Source: Rhizobium sp. Root1334
Lineage (GTDB): Bacteria; Pseudomonadota; Alphaproteobacteria; Rhizobiales; Rhizobiaceae
Assembly: GCF_001426665.1 (NCBI RefSeq)
Contig: NZ_LMEY01000001.1
Coordinates: 1,329,179-1,393,178 of the forward strand
DNA length: 64,000 bases
Direction: 5' to 3'
Made by a program: the position numbers and the translations under genes. The notes beneath the pieces are model-generated. The model saw only the letters and a program-made list of their open reading frames with translations. It made no database searches and was not told the origin of the DNA. This document shows positions 33,870-44,424 of the stretch, in pieces. How positions within the stretch are numbered: the first letter of the stretch is position 1; each line of letters begins with the position of its first letter.

Positions 33870-34658
33870 ATGTTTCTCGCATCAAAACTGTTCTGGCTGC
33901 TTGCGCAACCGCTGTCGCTGGTCTTCATTCTCCTGGTCCTGAGCTTCCTCCTCGCCGCCGTTGGCCGGCGGTGGCTCTGCCGGTTCCTGTCTGGACTTGC
34001 GGTGACCTTGCTTTTCCTCACCCTGTTCACCAGCACCGGCGCCGTCATGCTGCAGGTTCTGGAAAACCGCATCCCAAGGCCCGTAAGCCTGCCGGACAAT
34101 CTTTCCTGCATCATCATCCTCGGCGGCGCCTTCGAAAACGAAGTGATTGCCAAGCGGGGCGGCATCGAACTCAACCAGGCAGCCGACCGGTTCGTCGAAG
34201 GATTGAAACTGGCTCAGGCCCATCCGGCGGCACGTATTCTCGTTTCGGGTGGCGACGGCTCGTTCAGCGGCCAATATGACGGTGACGCGCAGACGTCCGA
34301 CACCTTCTTCTCGACCTTCGGCATCGCGCCGGACCGGTTGATCCGCGAAGACCAGTCGCGCACCACCTTCGAGAATGCGACCAATACGAAACAGTTGCTG
34401 GAAGCGAATGGATTGTCGAACTGCGCCCTGATCACGTCCGCCTTCCATATGCCGCGGTCCGTTGGTTTGTTCCGCAAACTCGGCATCGGCGTAACACCGT
34501 GGCCGGTGGACTATCGAACCAGCGGCGAACTGACCCTCGGCTTTGATTTCAGCCAACCCTCCTTGAACGCGCAGCTAACGACAACGGCGATGCGCGAATG
34601 GACTGGTCTGCTCGCCTATTTCATCAGTGGCCGCACGCACGTCCTCTTTCCGCAGTAA
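33870..34658 (+). CDS. YdcF/ElyC (DUF218) family membrane protein
   Basis: The start at 33870 after AGCAGG gives 262 residues, and a start at 33840 is also possible. Two N-terminal membrane segments (about 5-25 and 35-58) precede a DUF218 domain with CIIILGGAFENEV, ILVSGGDG, a central RLIREDQSRTTFENA, and ITSAFHMPRSVGLF. ElyC of E. coli affects peptidoglycan precursor lipid use. The domain probably lies in the periplasm, but the reaction is not established. Confidence 0.85.
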   Translation: MFLASKLFWLLAQPLSLVFILLVLSFLLAAVGRRWLCRFLSGLAVTLLFLTLFTSTGAVMLQVLENRIPRPVSLPDNLSCIIILGGAFENEVIAKRGGIELNQAADRFVEGLKLAQAHPAARILVSGGDGSFSGQYDGDAQTSDTFFSTFGIAPDRLIREDQSRTTFENATNTKQLLEANGLSNCALITSAFHMPRSVGLFRKLGIGVTPWPVDYRTSGELTLGFDFSQPSLNAQLTTTAMREWTGLLAYFISGRTHVLFPQ

Positions 34659-34753
34659 TCAGCGATACCTGCTTTGAGACCTGCCGTTGACGTGACCGTC
34701 CCGTTGTGGTCCTTCTCGAATGTCTGGCGGGCCTGATTTCTGGTGGAGGAAAA

Positions 34754-35389
34754 ATGCCGATCCTGGAAATTCTCGACTATGCCGGCGTGGCGGTTTTCGC
34801 GGCGACCGGCGCCTTGGCCGCTTCGCGCAAGCAGCTGGATGTTATTGGTTATATCTTTCTCGCCTCGGTCACCGGCATCGGCGGCGGCACGTTGCGCGAT
34901 GTCATCCTTGGCGCGACACCGGTCTTCTGGATCACCAATCCGATCTACCTGCTCGTCTGTGGCTGCATGGGTCTTCTGGTGTTCTTCTCGGCGCATATGA
35001 TGGAATCCCGCTACCGGTTCCTCGTCTGGCTGGATGCCATCGGGCTTGCGGCCTACAGTGTCATGGGGGCTGCCAAGGGGCTGGCGGCGACGGGGTCCCC
35101 CCTCGTTGCGCTTGTCACCGGCATGCTGACGGCGACATTCGGCGGCATCCTGCGCGATCTTCTTGCTGGCGAGCCCTCCGTCCTGCTGCGTCCGGAAATC
35201 TATGTGACGGCGGCACTGACGGGAGCGGGCGTGTTCACAGCCGCGACGTGGCTTGGTGGATCCGTGCTGGTCGCATCGAGCCTCGGCGTCGCGACCGCCT
35301 TTGCGGTGCGCGGCGGCGCGCTGAAATATGGCTGGACGCTGCCAACCGGAGATCCCCGGCCGGGCCGCCATCCCGACGACGTGATGTAA
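34754..35389 (+). CDS. Trimeric intracellular cation channel (TRIC) family protein, YadS-like
   Basis: The ATG at 34754 follows GGTGGAGG and gives 211 residues with seven predicted membrane helices. Two related halves each contain a glycine-rich motif: GIGGGTLRDVILG (about 55-67) and TFGGILRDLLAGE (about 130-142). This inverted duplication is typical of UPF0126/TRIC, where bacterial members are potassium-permeable channels. The family assignment is firm; the ion carried in this organism is inferred. Confidence 0.9.
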   Translation: MPILEILDYAGVAVFAATGALAASRKQLDVIGYIFLASVTGIGGGTLRDVILGATPVFWITNPIYLLVCGCMGLLVFFSAHMMESRYRFLVWLDAIGLAAYSVMGAAKGLAATGSPLVALVTGMLTATFGGILRDLLAGEPSVLLRPEIYVTAALTGAGVFTAATWLGGSVLVASSLGVATAFAVRGGALKYGWTLPTGDPRPGRHPDDVM

Positions 35390-35422
35390 TCCGCCGTCGG
35401 CGACGTGATGTAGGAAAAGTGT

Positions 35423-35842
35423 TTAGCCGCGCTTGCGGCGCAGGCGGATCACCACGTCGACATGGGCAATTTCCATGCCTTCGGGCGGCTCCGGCAGATT
35501 GCCGATCGAAATATTGTTCACCGGAATGTCGAGCACCTCGTTATGGCCCTCGACGAAGAAGTGGTGATGATCGGACACGTTGGTGTCGAAATAGGTCTTG
35601 GCACTTTCCACGGCCAGAACACGGATCATGCCGGCTTCGGTGAACTGGTGCAGCGTGTTGTAGACTGTCGCCAACGACACCGGAACACCGGCGGTCACCG
35701 CTTCTTCGTGCAACTCCTCGACCGTCAGATGGCGGTCACCCTTGGCAAAGATCAGGTCGGCAAGCGCCATGCGCTGGCGCGTCGGCCTGAGGCCGGAGCG
35801 GCGCAGGCGTTCTTCCGAACAGATCTCGATGGCAGTCGTCAT
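35423..35842 (-). CDS. irr: Iron response regulator (Fur family)
   Basis: The ATG at 35842 gives 139 residues. The Fur-type winged helix (about 15-85) has LRPTRQRMALADLIF and PVSLATVYNTLHQFTEAGM. The histidine-rich SDHHHFF (about 90) is the Irr-typical metal/heme site. In rhizobia, Irr represses heme and iron-using genes under iron limitation and is degraded on heme binding. It is divergent from fabA, as in related genomes. No cysteine-pair zinc site of Zur/Fur type is visible. Confidence 0.9.
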   Translation of the reverse strand: MTTAIEICSEERLRRSGLRPTRQRMALADLIFAKGDRHLTVEELHEEAVTAGVPVSLATVYNTLHQFTEAGMIRVLAVESAKTYFDTNVSDHHHFFVEGHNEVLDIPVNNISIGNLPEPPEGMEIAHVDVVIRLRRKRG

Positions 35843-36162
35843 ACGGACGGATCCAGATTTCCAAGCTATTGCAGAACACACTTCCAGAGCCGATATAACT
35901 TTTGCCGAGAATGCTTTCAATAGTGAGCAAGCACCCTCAAGGCATCAAGATGGTAAAAACCGCCTGATTCTTGGGGCAAAAGGCAATTATCTCTGGCTGT
36001 TGCAGCAGCCATCATGTATGCGACGGCGGAAATAGGCCTTGTGCTTGGCCAGACAGGAATACGCGAAACGACGCGCTTTGGTCATGCCGGAGCTTCAATT
36101 CGCGCCCATCTTGCTCTAAACCAAGTCAACCAAAAACGGATCTAGCGGGGAAACCACAGTTC
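35843..36162. promoter_or_regulatory. Divergent irr-fabA promoter region
   Basis: About 320 bases separate the two starts. They contain A+T-richer patches (35890-35960 and 36110-36150) suitable for promoters in both directions. I looked for an iron control element (Irr box) and did not find a convincing one. No gene is supported here. Confidence 0.5.
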
Positions 36163-36678
36163 ATGACGACCAGACAATCCAGCTTCAATTATGAAGAGAT
36201 CCTGAAATGCGGTCGCGGCGAACTGTTTGGCCCGGGCAATGCCCAGCTGCCCCTGCCTCCGATGCTGATGGTTCACCGCATCACCGACATCTCCGAAACC
36301 GGCGGCGCCTTCGACAAGGGTTATATCCGGGCCGAATATGACGTGCGTCCCGATGACTGGTATTTCCCCTGCCATTTCCAGGGCAATCCGATCATGCCGG
36401 GTTGCCTTGGCCTTGACGGCATGTGGCAGCTGACGGGTTTCTTCCTCGGCTGGCTCGGCGAGCCCGGCCGCGGCATGGCGCTGTCCACCGGCGAAGTGAA
36501 GTTCAAGGGCATGATCCGCCCGGACACAAAGCTTCTCGAGTACGGCATCGACTTCAAGCGCGTCATGCGTGGCCGCCTGGTGCTCGGCACAGCCGACGGC
36601 TGGTTGAAGGCCGATGGTGAAACCATCTATCAGGCAACTGACCTGCGCGTCGGTCTGTCGAAAGAAAAAGCTGCCTGA
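36163..36678 (+). CDS. fabA: 3-hydroxydecanoyl-ACP dehydratase/isomerase
   Basis: The start at 36163 gives 171 residues, exactly the family size. His71 in [19 protein letters not shown] and Asp85 in the same block are the catalytic residues of the hot-dog fold FabA. The enzyme dehydrates 3-hydroxydecanoyl-ACP and isomerises the product to the cis-3 form, the branch point to unsaturated fatty acids. It opens a tight fabA-fabB-fabI operon (47 and 4-base gaps). Confidence 0.97.
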   Translation: MTTRQSSFNYEEILKCGRGELFGPGNAQLPLPPMLMVHRITDISETGGAFDKGYIRAEYDVRPDDWYFPCHFQGNPIMPGCLGLDGMWQLTGFFLGWLGEPGRGMALSTGEVKFKGMIRPDTKLLEYGIDFKRVMRGRLVLGTADGWLKADGETIYQATDLRVGLSKEKAA

Positions 36679-36725
36679 ACCGCGGTATAGCCGCACTCAG
36701 CTAGATTAAAGAAGAGGTCATCCAC

Positions 36726-37949
36726 ATGAGACGGGTTGTTGTTACGGGGCTGGGCATTGTTTCCTCGATCGGAAACGATGCGCAGGAAGTCACCACGTCG
36801 CTGCGTGAAGCAAAATCCGGCATTTCGTTTTCGAACGATTTTGCCGAACACGGCTTCAAGTGCCAGGTCTGGGGTGCACCCAATCTCGACACGACCGAGC
36901 TTGTCGATCGCCGCGCCGCACGTTTCCTGTCGCAGGGCGGCACATGGAACCATGTTGCGATGAAGCAGGCGATCGCCGACAGCGGCCTTGAAGACAAGGA
37001 TGTCGGCGGCAACGAGCGCACCGGCATCATCATGGGCTCGGGTGGTCCGTCCACCCGCACGCTGATCGAGGCTGCTGAAATCACGCTGAAGAACAATTCG
37101 CCCAAGCGCATCGGCCCGTTTGCCGTGCCGAAGGCAATGTCCTCGACAGCATCGGCGACACTTGCCACCTGGTTCAAAATCCACGGCGTCAACTATTCGA
37201 TCTCGTCGGCGTGCTCGACCTCGGCGCACTGCATCGGCAACGCCATGGAAATGATCCAGTGGGGCAAGCAGGACGTGATGTTCGCCGGCGGTCACGAAGA
37301 CCTCGACTGGACCATGTCGAACCTGTTCGACGCCATGGGTGCCATGTCCTCCAAGTACAACGACACGCCGTCGACCGCGTCGCGCGCCTACGACGTTTCG
37401 CGTGACGGCTTCGTCATCGCCGGTGGCGCAGGCGTTCTGGTTCTGGAAGAACTGGAGCATGCCAAGGCTCGCGGCGCCAAGATTTACGCCGAAATCACCG
37501 GCTACGGCGCGACGTCCGACGGCTACGACATGGTCGCCCCGTCAGGCGAAGGCGCCATCCGCTGCATGCGCCAGGCACTGGCAACGGTGAAGGGCGACGT
37601 CGACTACATCAACACGCACGGCACTTCGACACCGGTTGGCGATTCGAAAGAAATCGGCGCCATCCGCGAAGTCTTCGGCAACAAAATCCCGCATATCCAG
37701 TCGACAAAGTCGCTGACGGGTCACTCGCTCGGCGCCGCCGGCGTGCAGGAATCGATCTACGGCCTTCTCATGATGCAGGCCGGCTTCATTGGCGAAAGCG
37801 CCCATATCACCGAACTCGATCCGGAATTCGACGGCGTGCCGATCGTGCGCAAGCGCATCGACAATGCCAAGATCGACACCGTCTTGTCGAACTCCTTCGG
37901 CTTCGGCGGCACCAATGCCACGCTCGTCTTCCAGCGCCACAACGGATAA
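36726..37949 (+). CDS. fabB: 3-oxoacyl-ACP synthase I
   Basis: The 407-residue protein has the Cys-His-His triad: Cys163 in [10 protein letters not shown], His298 in NTHGTSTP and His333 in [23 protein letters not shown] closes the thiolase fold. FabB extends the cis-unsaturated intermediate made by FabA. The start at 36726 lies 47 bases after fabA, with AGAGG upstream. Confidence 0.97.
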   Translation: MRRVVVTGLGIVSSIGNDAQEVTTSLREAKSGISFSNDFAEHGFKCQVWGAPNLDTTELVDRRAARFLSQGGTWNHVAMKQAIADSGLEDKDVGGNERTGIIMGSGGPSTRTLIEAAEITLKNNSPKRIGPFAVPKAMSSTASATLATWFKIHGVNYSISSACSTSAHCIGNAMEMIQWGKQDVMFAGGHEDLDWTMSNLFDAMGAMSSKYNDTPSTASRAYDVSRDGFVIAGGAGVLVLEELEHAKARGAKIYAEITGYGATSDGYDMVAPSGEGAIRCMRQALATVKGDVDYINTHGTSTPVGDSKEIGAIREVFGNKIPHIQSTKSLTGHSLGAAGVQESIYGLLMMQAGFIGESAHITELDPEFDGVPIVRKRIDNAKIDTVLSNSFGFGGTNATLVFQRHNG

Positions 37950-37953
37950 GTCG

Positions 37954-38760
37954 ATGACCGGTATCATGAACGGAAAGCGCGGCCTCATCATGGGGGTCGC
38001 CAACAGCCACTCCATCGCGTGGGGCATCGCACAGAAGCTGGCCGGTCAAGGTGCTGAACTCGCCTTCACCTACCAGGGCGAAGCGCTCGGCAAGCGCGTA
38101 AAGCCGCTCGCCGCCGAACTTAACTCCGACTTCGTCATCCCCTGCGATGTCGAGGACATCGCCTCGGTCGATGCGACCATCGATGCGATCAAGGAAAAGT
38201 GGGGCAAGCTCGATTTCGTCGTTCACGCCATCGGCTTTTCCGACAAGAGCGAACTGAAGGGCCTTTACGCCGATACGTCGCGTGACAATTTCAGCCGTAC
38301 CATGGTCATCTCCTGCTTCTCCTTCACGGAAATCGCCAAGCGCGCCGCAGACTTGATGAACGACGGCGGCTCGATGCTGACGCTGACCTATGGCGGCTCC
38401 ACCCGCATCATGCCGAACTACAACGTCATGGGCGTCGCGAAAGCCGCCCTGGAAGCGTCCGTGCGCTATCTTGCCGGCGACTACGGCCCACGCGGCATTC
38501 GCGTCAACGCCATCTCCGCCGGTCCGATCCGCACGCTCGCCGGCGCCGGTATTTCGGATGCCCGCGCCATGCTCTCCTGGCAACAGAAGAACGCGCCGCT
38601 CCGCCGCACCGTCACCATCGAGGATGTCGGCAACTCGGCGCTCTACCTTCTTTCTGACCTTTCGAGCGGCGTTACCGGCGAAATCCACTATGTGGACTCC
38701 GGCTACAACATCACATCGATGCCAGCACTCGATACGTTGGCAAAGGCGGACGCGGAGTAA
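37954..38760 (+). CDS. fabI: Enoyl-ACP reductase (NADH)
   Basis: The ATG at 37954, four bases after fabB, gives 268 residues. GVANSHSIAWGIA is the FabI cofactor motif, and Tyr146, Tyr156 and Lys163 (LTLTYGG, PNYNVMGVAK) fall at the same numbers as in E. coli FabI. It reduces trans-2-enoyl-ACP in the last step of each elongation cycle and is the target of triclosan. A longer frame from 37789 runs inside fabB and is not real. Confidence 0.96.
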   Translation: MTGIMNGKRGLIMGVANSHSIAWGIAQKLAGQGAELAFTYQGEALGKRVKPLAAELNSDFVIPCDVEDIASVDATIDAIKEKWGKLDFVVHAIGFSDKSELKGLYADTSRDNFSRTMVISCFSFTEIAKRAADLMNDGGSMLTLTYGGSTRIMPNYNVMGVAKAALEASVRYLAGDYGPRGIRVNAISAGPIRTLAGAGISDARAMLSWQQKNAPLRRTVTIEDVGNSALYLLSDLSSGVTGEIHYVDSGYNITSMPALDTLAKADAE

Positions 38761-38862
38761 CATCCGGGCCGCCATCCCTTACCGTGCCTCTTGAATTTTG
38801 CACCTGCACTTGCCAGTTCAGAGCGCGCAAACCTTCCAGATCCACGTTGAGGCACAATTCGC

Positions 38863-40749
38863 ATGAGCAACGCTGCTGAAAAACCCGTCGAAAATCACGT
38901 TTTCGAAGCCGATGTCGCACGCCTGCTGCATCTCATGGTGCACTCGGTCTATTCCGACAAGGACGTGTTCCTCCGCGAACTGATCTCCAATGCGGCCGAC
39001 GGCTGCGAGAAGCTGCGCTACGCGGCCATCAGCGCGCCTGAGCTGCTCTCCGATGATCCCACACCGCGCATCACCCTGACGCTCGACGCCGATGGCAACA
39101 CGCTCATCGTCGAGGACAACGGCATCGGCATGAGCCGTGACGACATGGTCGAGGCGCTCGGTACCATCGCCCGCTCCGGCACCCGCGCCTTCATGGAGCG
39201 CGTCGAGGCGGCAAAGGCGGGCGAAGGCGCCCAGCTGATCGGCCAGTTCGGCGTCGGTTTCTATTCCGCCTTCATGGTGGCCGGCAAGGTCGATGTCGTC
39301 TCCCGTCATGCCGGTAGCGCCCACGCCTGGCTCTGGTCGTCCGACGGCCAGGGCAGCTATACCGTCTCCGAAGCCGAACTGTCCGAGGCTCCGGCACGCG
39401 GCACCCGCATCACGCTGCATCTTCTGGACGATGCCAAGAGCTATACGTCCAAATGGAGCGTCGAGAAGATCGTCAAGGACCAGTCCGGCCACGTTCCCGT
39501 CCCGATCGACCTGATCGAGAAGCCCGGCGCGGACGCCGAGCGCATCGGCGACGGCACGGCGCTCTGGACGAAATCACGCAGCGAGATCACCAAGGAAGAA
39601 TACGCCGATTTCTATCGTGGCGTTTCAGGCCAGTATGACGAACCGGCTTTGACGGTGCATTTCAGGGCTGAAGGCCGGCATGAATATACCGGTCTTGCCT
39701 TCGTGCCGGAATCCAAGCCGATGGACATGTTCGATCCTTCGGCCAAGGGCCGCATGAAGCTTTACGTCAAGCGCGTCTTCATCACCGACGATGCCGAGCT
39801 TCTGCCGCGCTACCTGCGCTTCGTGCGCGGCCTTGTCGATACGTCCGACCTGCCGCTCAATGTGTCGCGCGAGATGATCCAGGAAAGCCCGATCCTTGCC
39901 GCCATCCGCAAGGGCCTGACCAACCGCGTGCTGACCGCCATCGAAAAGCTGGCCGACAGCGACGCTGACGCCTTTGCCAAGCTCTGGGATGCCTTTGGTG
40001 CAGTCCTCAAGGAAGGCATCTACGACGATTTCGAGCGCCGGGCGCAGCTCATTGCGCTGTCGCGCTTCCGCACCACGGCGTCGGACGAGGCGACGCGGTC
40101 GCTGGCCGATTATGTCAAGGACATGAAGGACGCGCAGGCGGCGATCTACTACCTGACGGGCGACAATCTCGACCGGCTGAAAGCCTCGCCGCAGCTCGAA
40201 GGTTTTCGCGCCCGCGGGATCGAGGTTTTGTTGCTGACCGATTCGGTCGACAGCTTCTGGGTGACGGCTGCGCCGGATTTCGAAGGCAAGCCGCTCAAGT
40301 CGATCACGCAAGGGGCGGCCGATCTCACACAGGTTCCGACAACCGATGGCGAAACACCGGCCGCACCGGAAACCTCCGAAGCTGTCACCGGTTTCATCGC
40401 CTTTGCCAAGACGGCTCTCGGCGATGCCGTATCGGACGTTCGGGCTTCCGACCGCCTGACCGAAAGCGCCGTCTGCCTGGTGGCACCGGAACAGGGTTAC
40501 GACCGTCAGCTGGAAAAGCTACTGCAGGGTTCCGGTCGGCTCGACATGATCGCCAAGCCCATCCTCGAAATCAATCCGGGCCACGGCCTGATCTCGGCAC
40601 TGGCCGCCAGTGGTAGCAATGAATTCCGCACCGATGCCGTCCAGCTGCTGCTCGACCAGGCCCGCGTCCTCGACGGCGACAAGCCGCAAGACCCGCGCGC
40701 CTTTGCCGAGCGGATGTCACGGCTGTTTGAGCGGGCTTTGAAGGGCTAA
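38863..40749 (+). CDS. htpG: Chaperone HtpG (Hsp90)
   Basis: The 628-residue protein has the N-terminal ATPase domain with LRELISNAADGCEKLRY (cited as LISNAADGCEKLR), DNGIGM and GQFGVGFYSAF, then the middle domain with GLAFVPESKPMDMFD and SDLPLNVSREMIQE, and a C-terminal dimerisation part. It folds and remodels client proteins in the cytoplasm. It lies 100 bases after fabI, and no CIRCE or sigma-32 site is obvious in that gap. Confidence 0.97.
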   Translation: MSNAAEKPVENHVFEADVARLLHLMVHSVYSDKDVFLRELISNAADGCEKLRYAAISAPELLSDDPTPRITLTLDADGNTLIVEDNGIGMSRDDMVEALGTIARSGTRAFMERVEAAKAGEGAQLIGQFGVGFYSAFMVAGKVDVVSRHAGSAHAWLWSSDGQGSYTVSEAELSEAPARGTRITLHLLDDAKSYTSKWSVEKIVKDQSGHVPVPIDLIEKPGADAERIGDGTALWTKSRSEITKEEYADFYRGVSGQYDEPALTVHFRAEGRHEYTGLAFVPESKPMDMFDPSAKGRMKLYVKRVFITDDAELLPRYLRFVRGLVDTSDLPLNVSREMIQESPILAAIRKGLTNRVLTAIEKLADSDADAFAKLWDAFGAVLKEGIYDDFERRAQLIALSRFRTTASDEATRSLADYVKDMKDAQAAIYYLTGDNLDRLKASPQLEGFRARGIEVLLLTDSVDSFWVTAAPDFEGKPLKSITQGAADLTQVPTTDGETPAAPETSEAVTGFIAFAKTALGDAVSDVRASDRLTESAVCLVAPEQGYDRQLEKLLQGSGRLDMIAKPILEINPGHGLISALAASGSNEFRTDAVQLLLDQARVLDGDKPQDPRAFAERMSRLFERALKG

Positions 40750-40770
40750 TTCGTCAGATTGGGTGGGCCG

Positions 40771-41010
40771 TCACGCGGCCCACCAGACCACGAGCAGAAC
40801 GGCCAGAACCGCAACGGCAAAAACACCGAACAGCATCATCTGCTTGCGGGTGTTGCCGAGAACCGTGGGATCAACGGGCGCGCGGCTGGTCTGGAAGGCC
40901 AGAGGCACCTCCGAAGCACCGCTTTTGCCTTCTCCGCTCTTGATATCCTTGACGATGACTTCTGCAACGCCCTCACTGACGGGCGGGCGGTGTCCATAGT
41001 TAGAAACCAT
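40771..41010 (-). CDS. Small tail-anchored membrane protein
   Basis: The start at 41010 gives 79 residues; a longer frame to 41043 is less likely. The N-terminal 55 residues are polar, and a single hydrophobic helix (MMLFGVFAVAVLAVLLVVWW) ends the protein, so it should be a C-terminally anchored membrane protein. The function is unknown. It converges on htpG with a 21-base gap. Confidence 0.6.
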   Translation of the reverse strand: MVSNYGHRPPVSEGVAEVIVKDIKSGEGKSGASEVPLAFQTSRAPVDPTVLGNTRKQMMLFGVFAVAVLAVLLVVWWAA

Positions 41011-41107
41011 TGGCACACTCCATCGATGCCTGCGCGATATCACGCAGGCGCGGGAGTCAAAGGTGTACCTGTTTCGTCAAGAAAGCAATTGCAAAAGCAG
41101 GCGCTGA

Positions 41108-42124
41108 TCAGCGCTTGCCCCAAAGCACCTTGAAGCGCGCGTTGCGGCAGGTTTCGCCCCATTCCTTGAAGGTCTCGGTCATGACCGTTTCATAAGGCAG
41201 GCCGCGATTGGCAACCAGCATCAGCCGCCCGCCGATCTTCAGCGCCTTGGCAGCCGCCTTGATCATTGCAGCGCCCAGCGCCGGGTCAGCTGCCTGTGTC
41301 TCATGGAAGGGCGGGTTCATGACGATCAGGTCGTATTTGTCGCGGGTTTCTTCAGACGTCAGGTCCTGCCAGAAAAAGCGGGTCGGCACGTTCGGGCAAT
41401 TGGCCTTCAGGTTTGCGCGCGCGGCTTCCAGCGAATGATAATCGGCCTCGAACAGGTCGATGCCCTTCAGGTTCGGCGCCTTCTCGGCCAGCATCACCGA
41501 CAGATAACCCCAGCCAGCACCGAAATCGGCGGCATGGCCCTTGAAATCGTCAGGCAGGCGCGAGGCCAGAAGCTCGGAGCCAGCATCGATGCGCTCGTGC
41601 GAGAACATGCCCGGTGCCGCGTCAAAACGGCCTTCGACACGAACCGGCTTCTTGGAAAACTTGGCGATGACGTCGCTTGCGTCTTCCGGACGGCCAAACC
41701 AGAAGGCGATGCCATGATACTTCGGCAGGCTGTCGCCACCCCAGCCGAGCTGGTTGACGCGCTTGCGCAGGGATTGGATGCCATCATCCTTGCCACCGGC
41801 GACAACGATCAGGCCGCCGACCTTGACGCGCTTCAGCGCCTCGGCGATCCGGTCTTCGTTCTCACCCTTGTGCTTGCCGCACAGGATGAGAGCCGCATCA
41901 TAGTCCTCGCCCTCGATGACCGGCGTCACGGATGCCCTGACGGCCTCCAGAGCCTTGTACAGCGGCTTTGACGCCTGTACGGCGGCAATCGAGCCTGCGA
42001 ACTCCGCCGGCAACCGGTAGCCTGCCTCGGCTCCCAGGAACAGCACACGCTCGCCTTCGCCGGGTGCGGGAACAACACCGGTCTCGAAAGGATGGAAAAG
42101 GGTCTTCAGCGTGTCGCGGCTCAT
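41108..42124 (-). CDS. Class I SAM methyltransferase, RsmC-like
   Basis: The ATG at 42124 gives 338 residues. As in RsmC, an N-terminal degenerate domain (about 1-165) precedes a methyltransferase domain with the SAM loop DFGAGWGYLS (about 197-206) and the catalytic NPPF in DLIVMNPPFHE. RsmC methylates G1207 of 16S rRNA at N2. The N-terminal part is diverged, so another guanine substrate in rRNA is possible. The gene stands alone between unrelated neighbours. Confidence 0.85.
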   Translation of the reverse strand: MSRDTLKTLFHPFETGVVPAPGEGERVLFLGAEAGYRLPAEFAGSIAAVQASKPLYKALEAVRASVTPVIEGEDYDAALILCGKHKGENEDRIAEALKRVKVGGLIVVAGGKDDGIQSLRKRVNQLGWGGDSLPKYHGIAFWFGRPEDASDVIAKFSKKPVRVEGRFDAAPGMFSHERIDAGSELLASRLPDDFKGHAADFGAGWGYLSVMLAEKAPNLKGIDLFEADYHSLEAARANLKANCPNVPTRFFWQDLTSEETRDKYDLIVMNPPFHETQAADPALGAAMIKAAAKALKIGGRLMLVANRGLPYETVMTETFKEWGETCRNARFKVLWGKR

Positions 42125-42229
42125 GGTCGAGATCCTTGGGCTTGTCGGGAAAAATTGGAAAGCGGCTTCCAAAAGGGACAAACGGTAACAAAGGGAATGA
42201 GGGGTGCCCGGTTCGAGCCACTCTCACAC

Positions 42230-42268
42230 AAAATAAGAAAAGGCGCGGAACGATCCGCTCCGCGCCCG
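42230..42268 (-). terminator. Rho-independent terminator of pnp
   Basis: GGCGCGGA (42242-42249) and TCCGCGCC (42259-42266) form a perfect 8-bp stem. On the minus strand the stem is followed by TTTTCTTATTTT. It lies 24 bases beyond the pnp stop. Confidence 0.88.
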
Positions 42269-42291
42269 TAGTCTGTCAAACGGCCGAGCGC

Positions 42292-44424
42292 TTATTCAGC
42301 AGCTTCGCCTTCGCCCTTGGCAACTTCCTTGCCGGTTGCCTGGTCGACAACCTTCATGGAGAGGCGAACCTTGCCGCGCTCATCGAAGCCCATCAGCTTG
42401 ACCCAAACCTTGTCGCCTTCCTTGACGACGTCGGAGGTCTTGGCAACACGGTCGGAAGCGAGCTGCGAGATGTGCACGAGGCCATCACGCGGGCCGAAGA
42501 AGTTGACAAAAGCGCCGAAGTCGGCAGTCTTGACGACAGTGCCTTCGTAGATCTGGCCAACTTCCGGCTCTGCAACGATCGAGTGGATCCACTTGCGGGC
42601 CGCTTCGATTTCCTTGCCGGAGGACGAAGCGATCTTGATCGTGCCATCGTCTTCGATGTTGATCTTGGCGCCGGTCTTTTCGACGATTTCGCGGATGACC
42701 TTGCCGCCCGAACCGATGACTTCACGGATCTTGTCGACCGGGATGTTCATGACTTCGATGCGCGGTGCGAATTCGCCGAGCTGGCTGCGGCCTTCGGTGA
42801 TGGCGTTGGCCATTTCGCCGAGGATGTGCTTGCGGCCGCCCTGTGCCTGCTCAAGCGCGACCTTCATGATCTCTTCGGTGATACCGGCGATCTTGATGTC
42901 CATCTGCAGCGAGGTGATGCCGTCGGCAGTGCCGGCAACCTTGAAGTCCATGTCGCCGAGGTGATCTTCGTCGCCGAGAATGTCGGAGAGAACGGCGAAA
43001 CGTTCACCTTCGAGGATCAGGCCCATGGCGATACCGGCAACCGGCTTGGCCAAGGGAACGCCGGCATCCATCAGTGCGAGCGAGGTGCCGCAGACGGTTG
43101 CCATCGAGGACGAGCCGTTCGACTCGGTGATTTCGGAGACGACGCGCAGCGTGTAGGGGAACTGCTCGGCAGCCGGCAGCATCGGGCGGATAGCGCGCCA
43201 GGCGAGCTTGCCGTGACCGATTTCGCGGCGGCCCGGGGAACCCATGCGGCCTGTTTCACCGACCGAGTAGGGCGGGAAGTTGTAATGCAGCAGGAAGCGT
43301 TCCTTGTACATGCCGGTGAGCGAGTCGACATACTGTTCGTCTTCGCCGGTACCGAGCGTGGCAACAACGATCGCCTGTGTCTCACCGCGGGTAAACAGCG
43401 CCGAACCGTGCGTGCGCGGCAGGATGCCGACTTCCGAAACGATAGCGCGAACGGTCGACAGATCACGGCCGTCGATGCGGCTCTTGGTGTCGAGGATGTT
43501 CCAGCGAACGATCTTGGCCTGCAGGTGCTTGAAGACGGCGCCGATGACTTCGGCAGTGTACTTCGGCTCAACGCCTTCCGGGAAGAAGTGAGCCTTGACC
43601 TTTGCCTTGACGGCATCAACCGCAGCGTAACGATCAGCCTTCTGGGTGATCTTGTAGGCAGCGCGCAGTTCGGTTTCGGCGATCGAAAGCATTTCGGCTT
43701 CGAGTTCCGAATGATCTTCCGGGGTGAAGTCGCGCGGTTCCTTGGCAGCCACTTCAGCGAGCTTGATGATCGCATCGATGACCGGCTGGAAGCCCTTGTG
43801 GCCGAACATGACGGCGCCGAGCATGACTTCTTCGTTGAGTTCCTTGGCTTCCGATTCAACCATCAGGACGGCGTCCTGGGTACCGGCAACGACGAGGTCG
43901 AGAACCGACTCGTCCATCTCGTCGAGATGCGGGTTCAAGACGTACTGGCCATTGATGTAGCCGACGCGTGCGCCACCGACCGGGCCCATGAAAGGAACGC
44001 CGGAGATCGTCAGCGCTGCCGAAGCGGCAACCATCGACAGGATGTCCGGATCATTTTCCAGATCGTGCTGGACGACGGTGACAACGACCTGCGTGTCGTT
44101 CTTGTAGCCTTCCGGGAACAGCGGGCGGATCGGGCGGTCGATCAGGCGGGAAACCAGTGTTTCCTTTTCAGACGGACGGCCTTCGCGCTTGAAATAGCCA
44201 CCGGGGATCTTGCCGGCGGCATAGGTCTTTTCCTGGTAGTTGACGGTCAGCGGGAAGAAATCCTGGCCCGGCTTCGGAGCCTTGGCCGAAACGACGGTCG
44301 CGAGAACGATGGTCTCGCCGTAGGTTGCAAGAACGGCGCCGTCAGCCTGACGGGCGATCTTGCCGGTTTCGAGCTTGAGCGGGCGGCCTGCCCATTCAAT
44401 TTCGACTGTGTGGGTATCGAACAT
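42292..44424 (-). CDS. pnp: Polyribonucleotide nucleotidyltransferase (PNPase)
   Basis: The 710-residue protein has two RNase PH-like domains (about 1-225 and 300-540). The second contains [23 protein letters not shown] (cited as [11 protein letters not shown]) and [15 protein letters not shown] domain with [10 protein letters not shown] (about 565) and an S1 domain with [19 protein letters not shown] (about 635) follow. It degrades RNA from the 3' end with phosphate and is part of RNA quality control. It follows rpsO, the usual order, with a terminator and 314 bases between. Confidence 0.98.
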   Translation of the reverse strand: MFDTHTVEIEWAGRPLKLETGKIARQADGAVLATYGETIVLATVVSAKAPKPGQDFFPLTVNYQEKTYAAGKIPGGYFKREGRPSEKETLVSRLIDRPIRPLFPEGYKNDTQVVVTVVQHDLENDPDILSMVAASAALTISGVPFMGPVGGARVGYINGQYVLNPHLDEMDESVLDLVVAGTQDAVLMVESEAKELNEEVMLGAVMFGHKGFQPVIDAIIKLAEVAAKEPRDFTPEDHSELEAEMLSIAETELRAAYKITQKADRYAAVDAVKAKVKAHFFPEGVEPKYTAEVIGAVFKHLQAKIVRWNILDTKSRIDGRDLSTVRAIVSEVGILPRTHGSALFTRGETQAIVVATLGTGEDEQYVDSLTGMYKERFLLHYNFPPYSVGETGRMGSPGRREIGHGKLAWRAIRPMLPAAEQFPYTLRVVSEITESNGSSSMATVCGTSLALMDAGVPLAKPVAGIAMGLILEGERFAVLSDILGDEDHLGDMDFKVAGTADGITSLQMDIKIAGITEEIMKVALEQAQGGRKHILGEMANAITEGRSQLGEFAPRIEVMNIPVDKIREVIGSGGKVIREIVEKTGAKINIEDDGTIKIASSSGKEIEAARKWIHSIVAEPEVGQIYEGTVVKTADFGAFVNFFGPRDGLVHISQLASDRVAKTSDVVKEGDKVWVKLMGFDERGKVRLSMKVVDQATGKEVAKGEGEAAE

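Noticed and set aside
35843-36162. Irr box (iron control element) between irr and fabA
   Set aside because: I saw no sequence close enough to the known element; a matrix scan would be needed.
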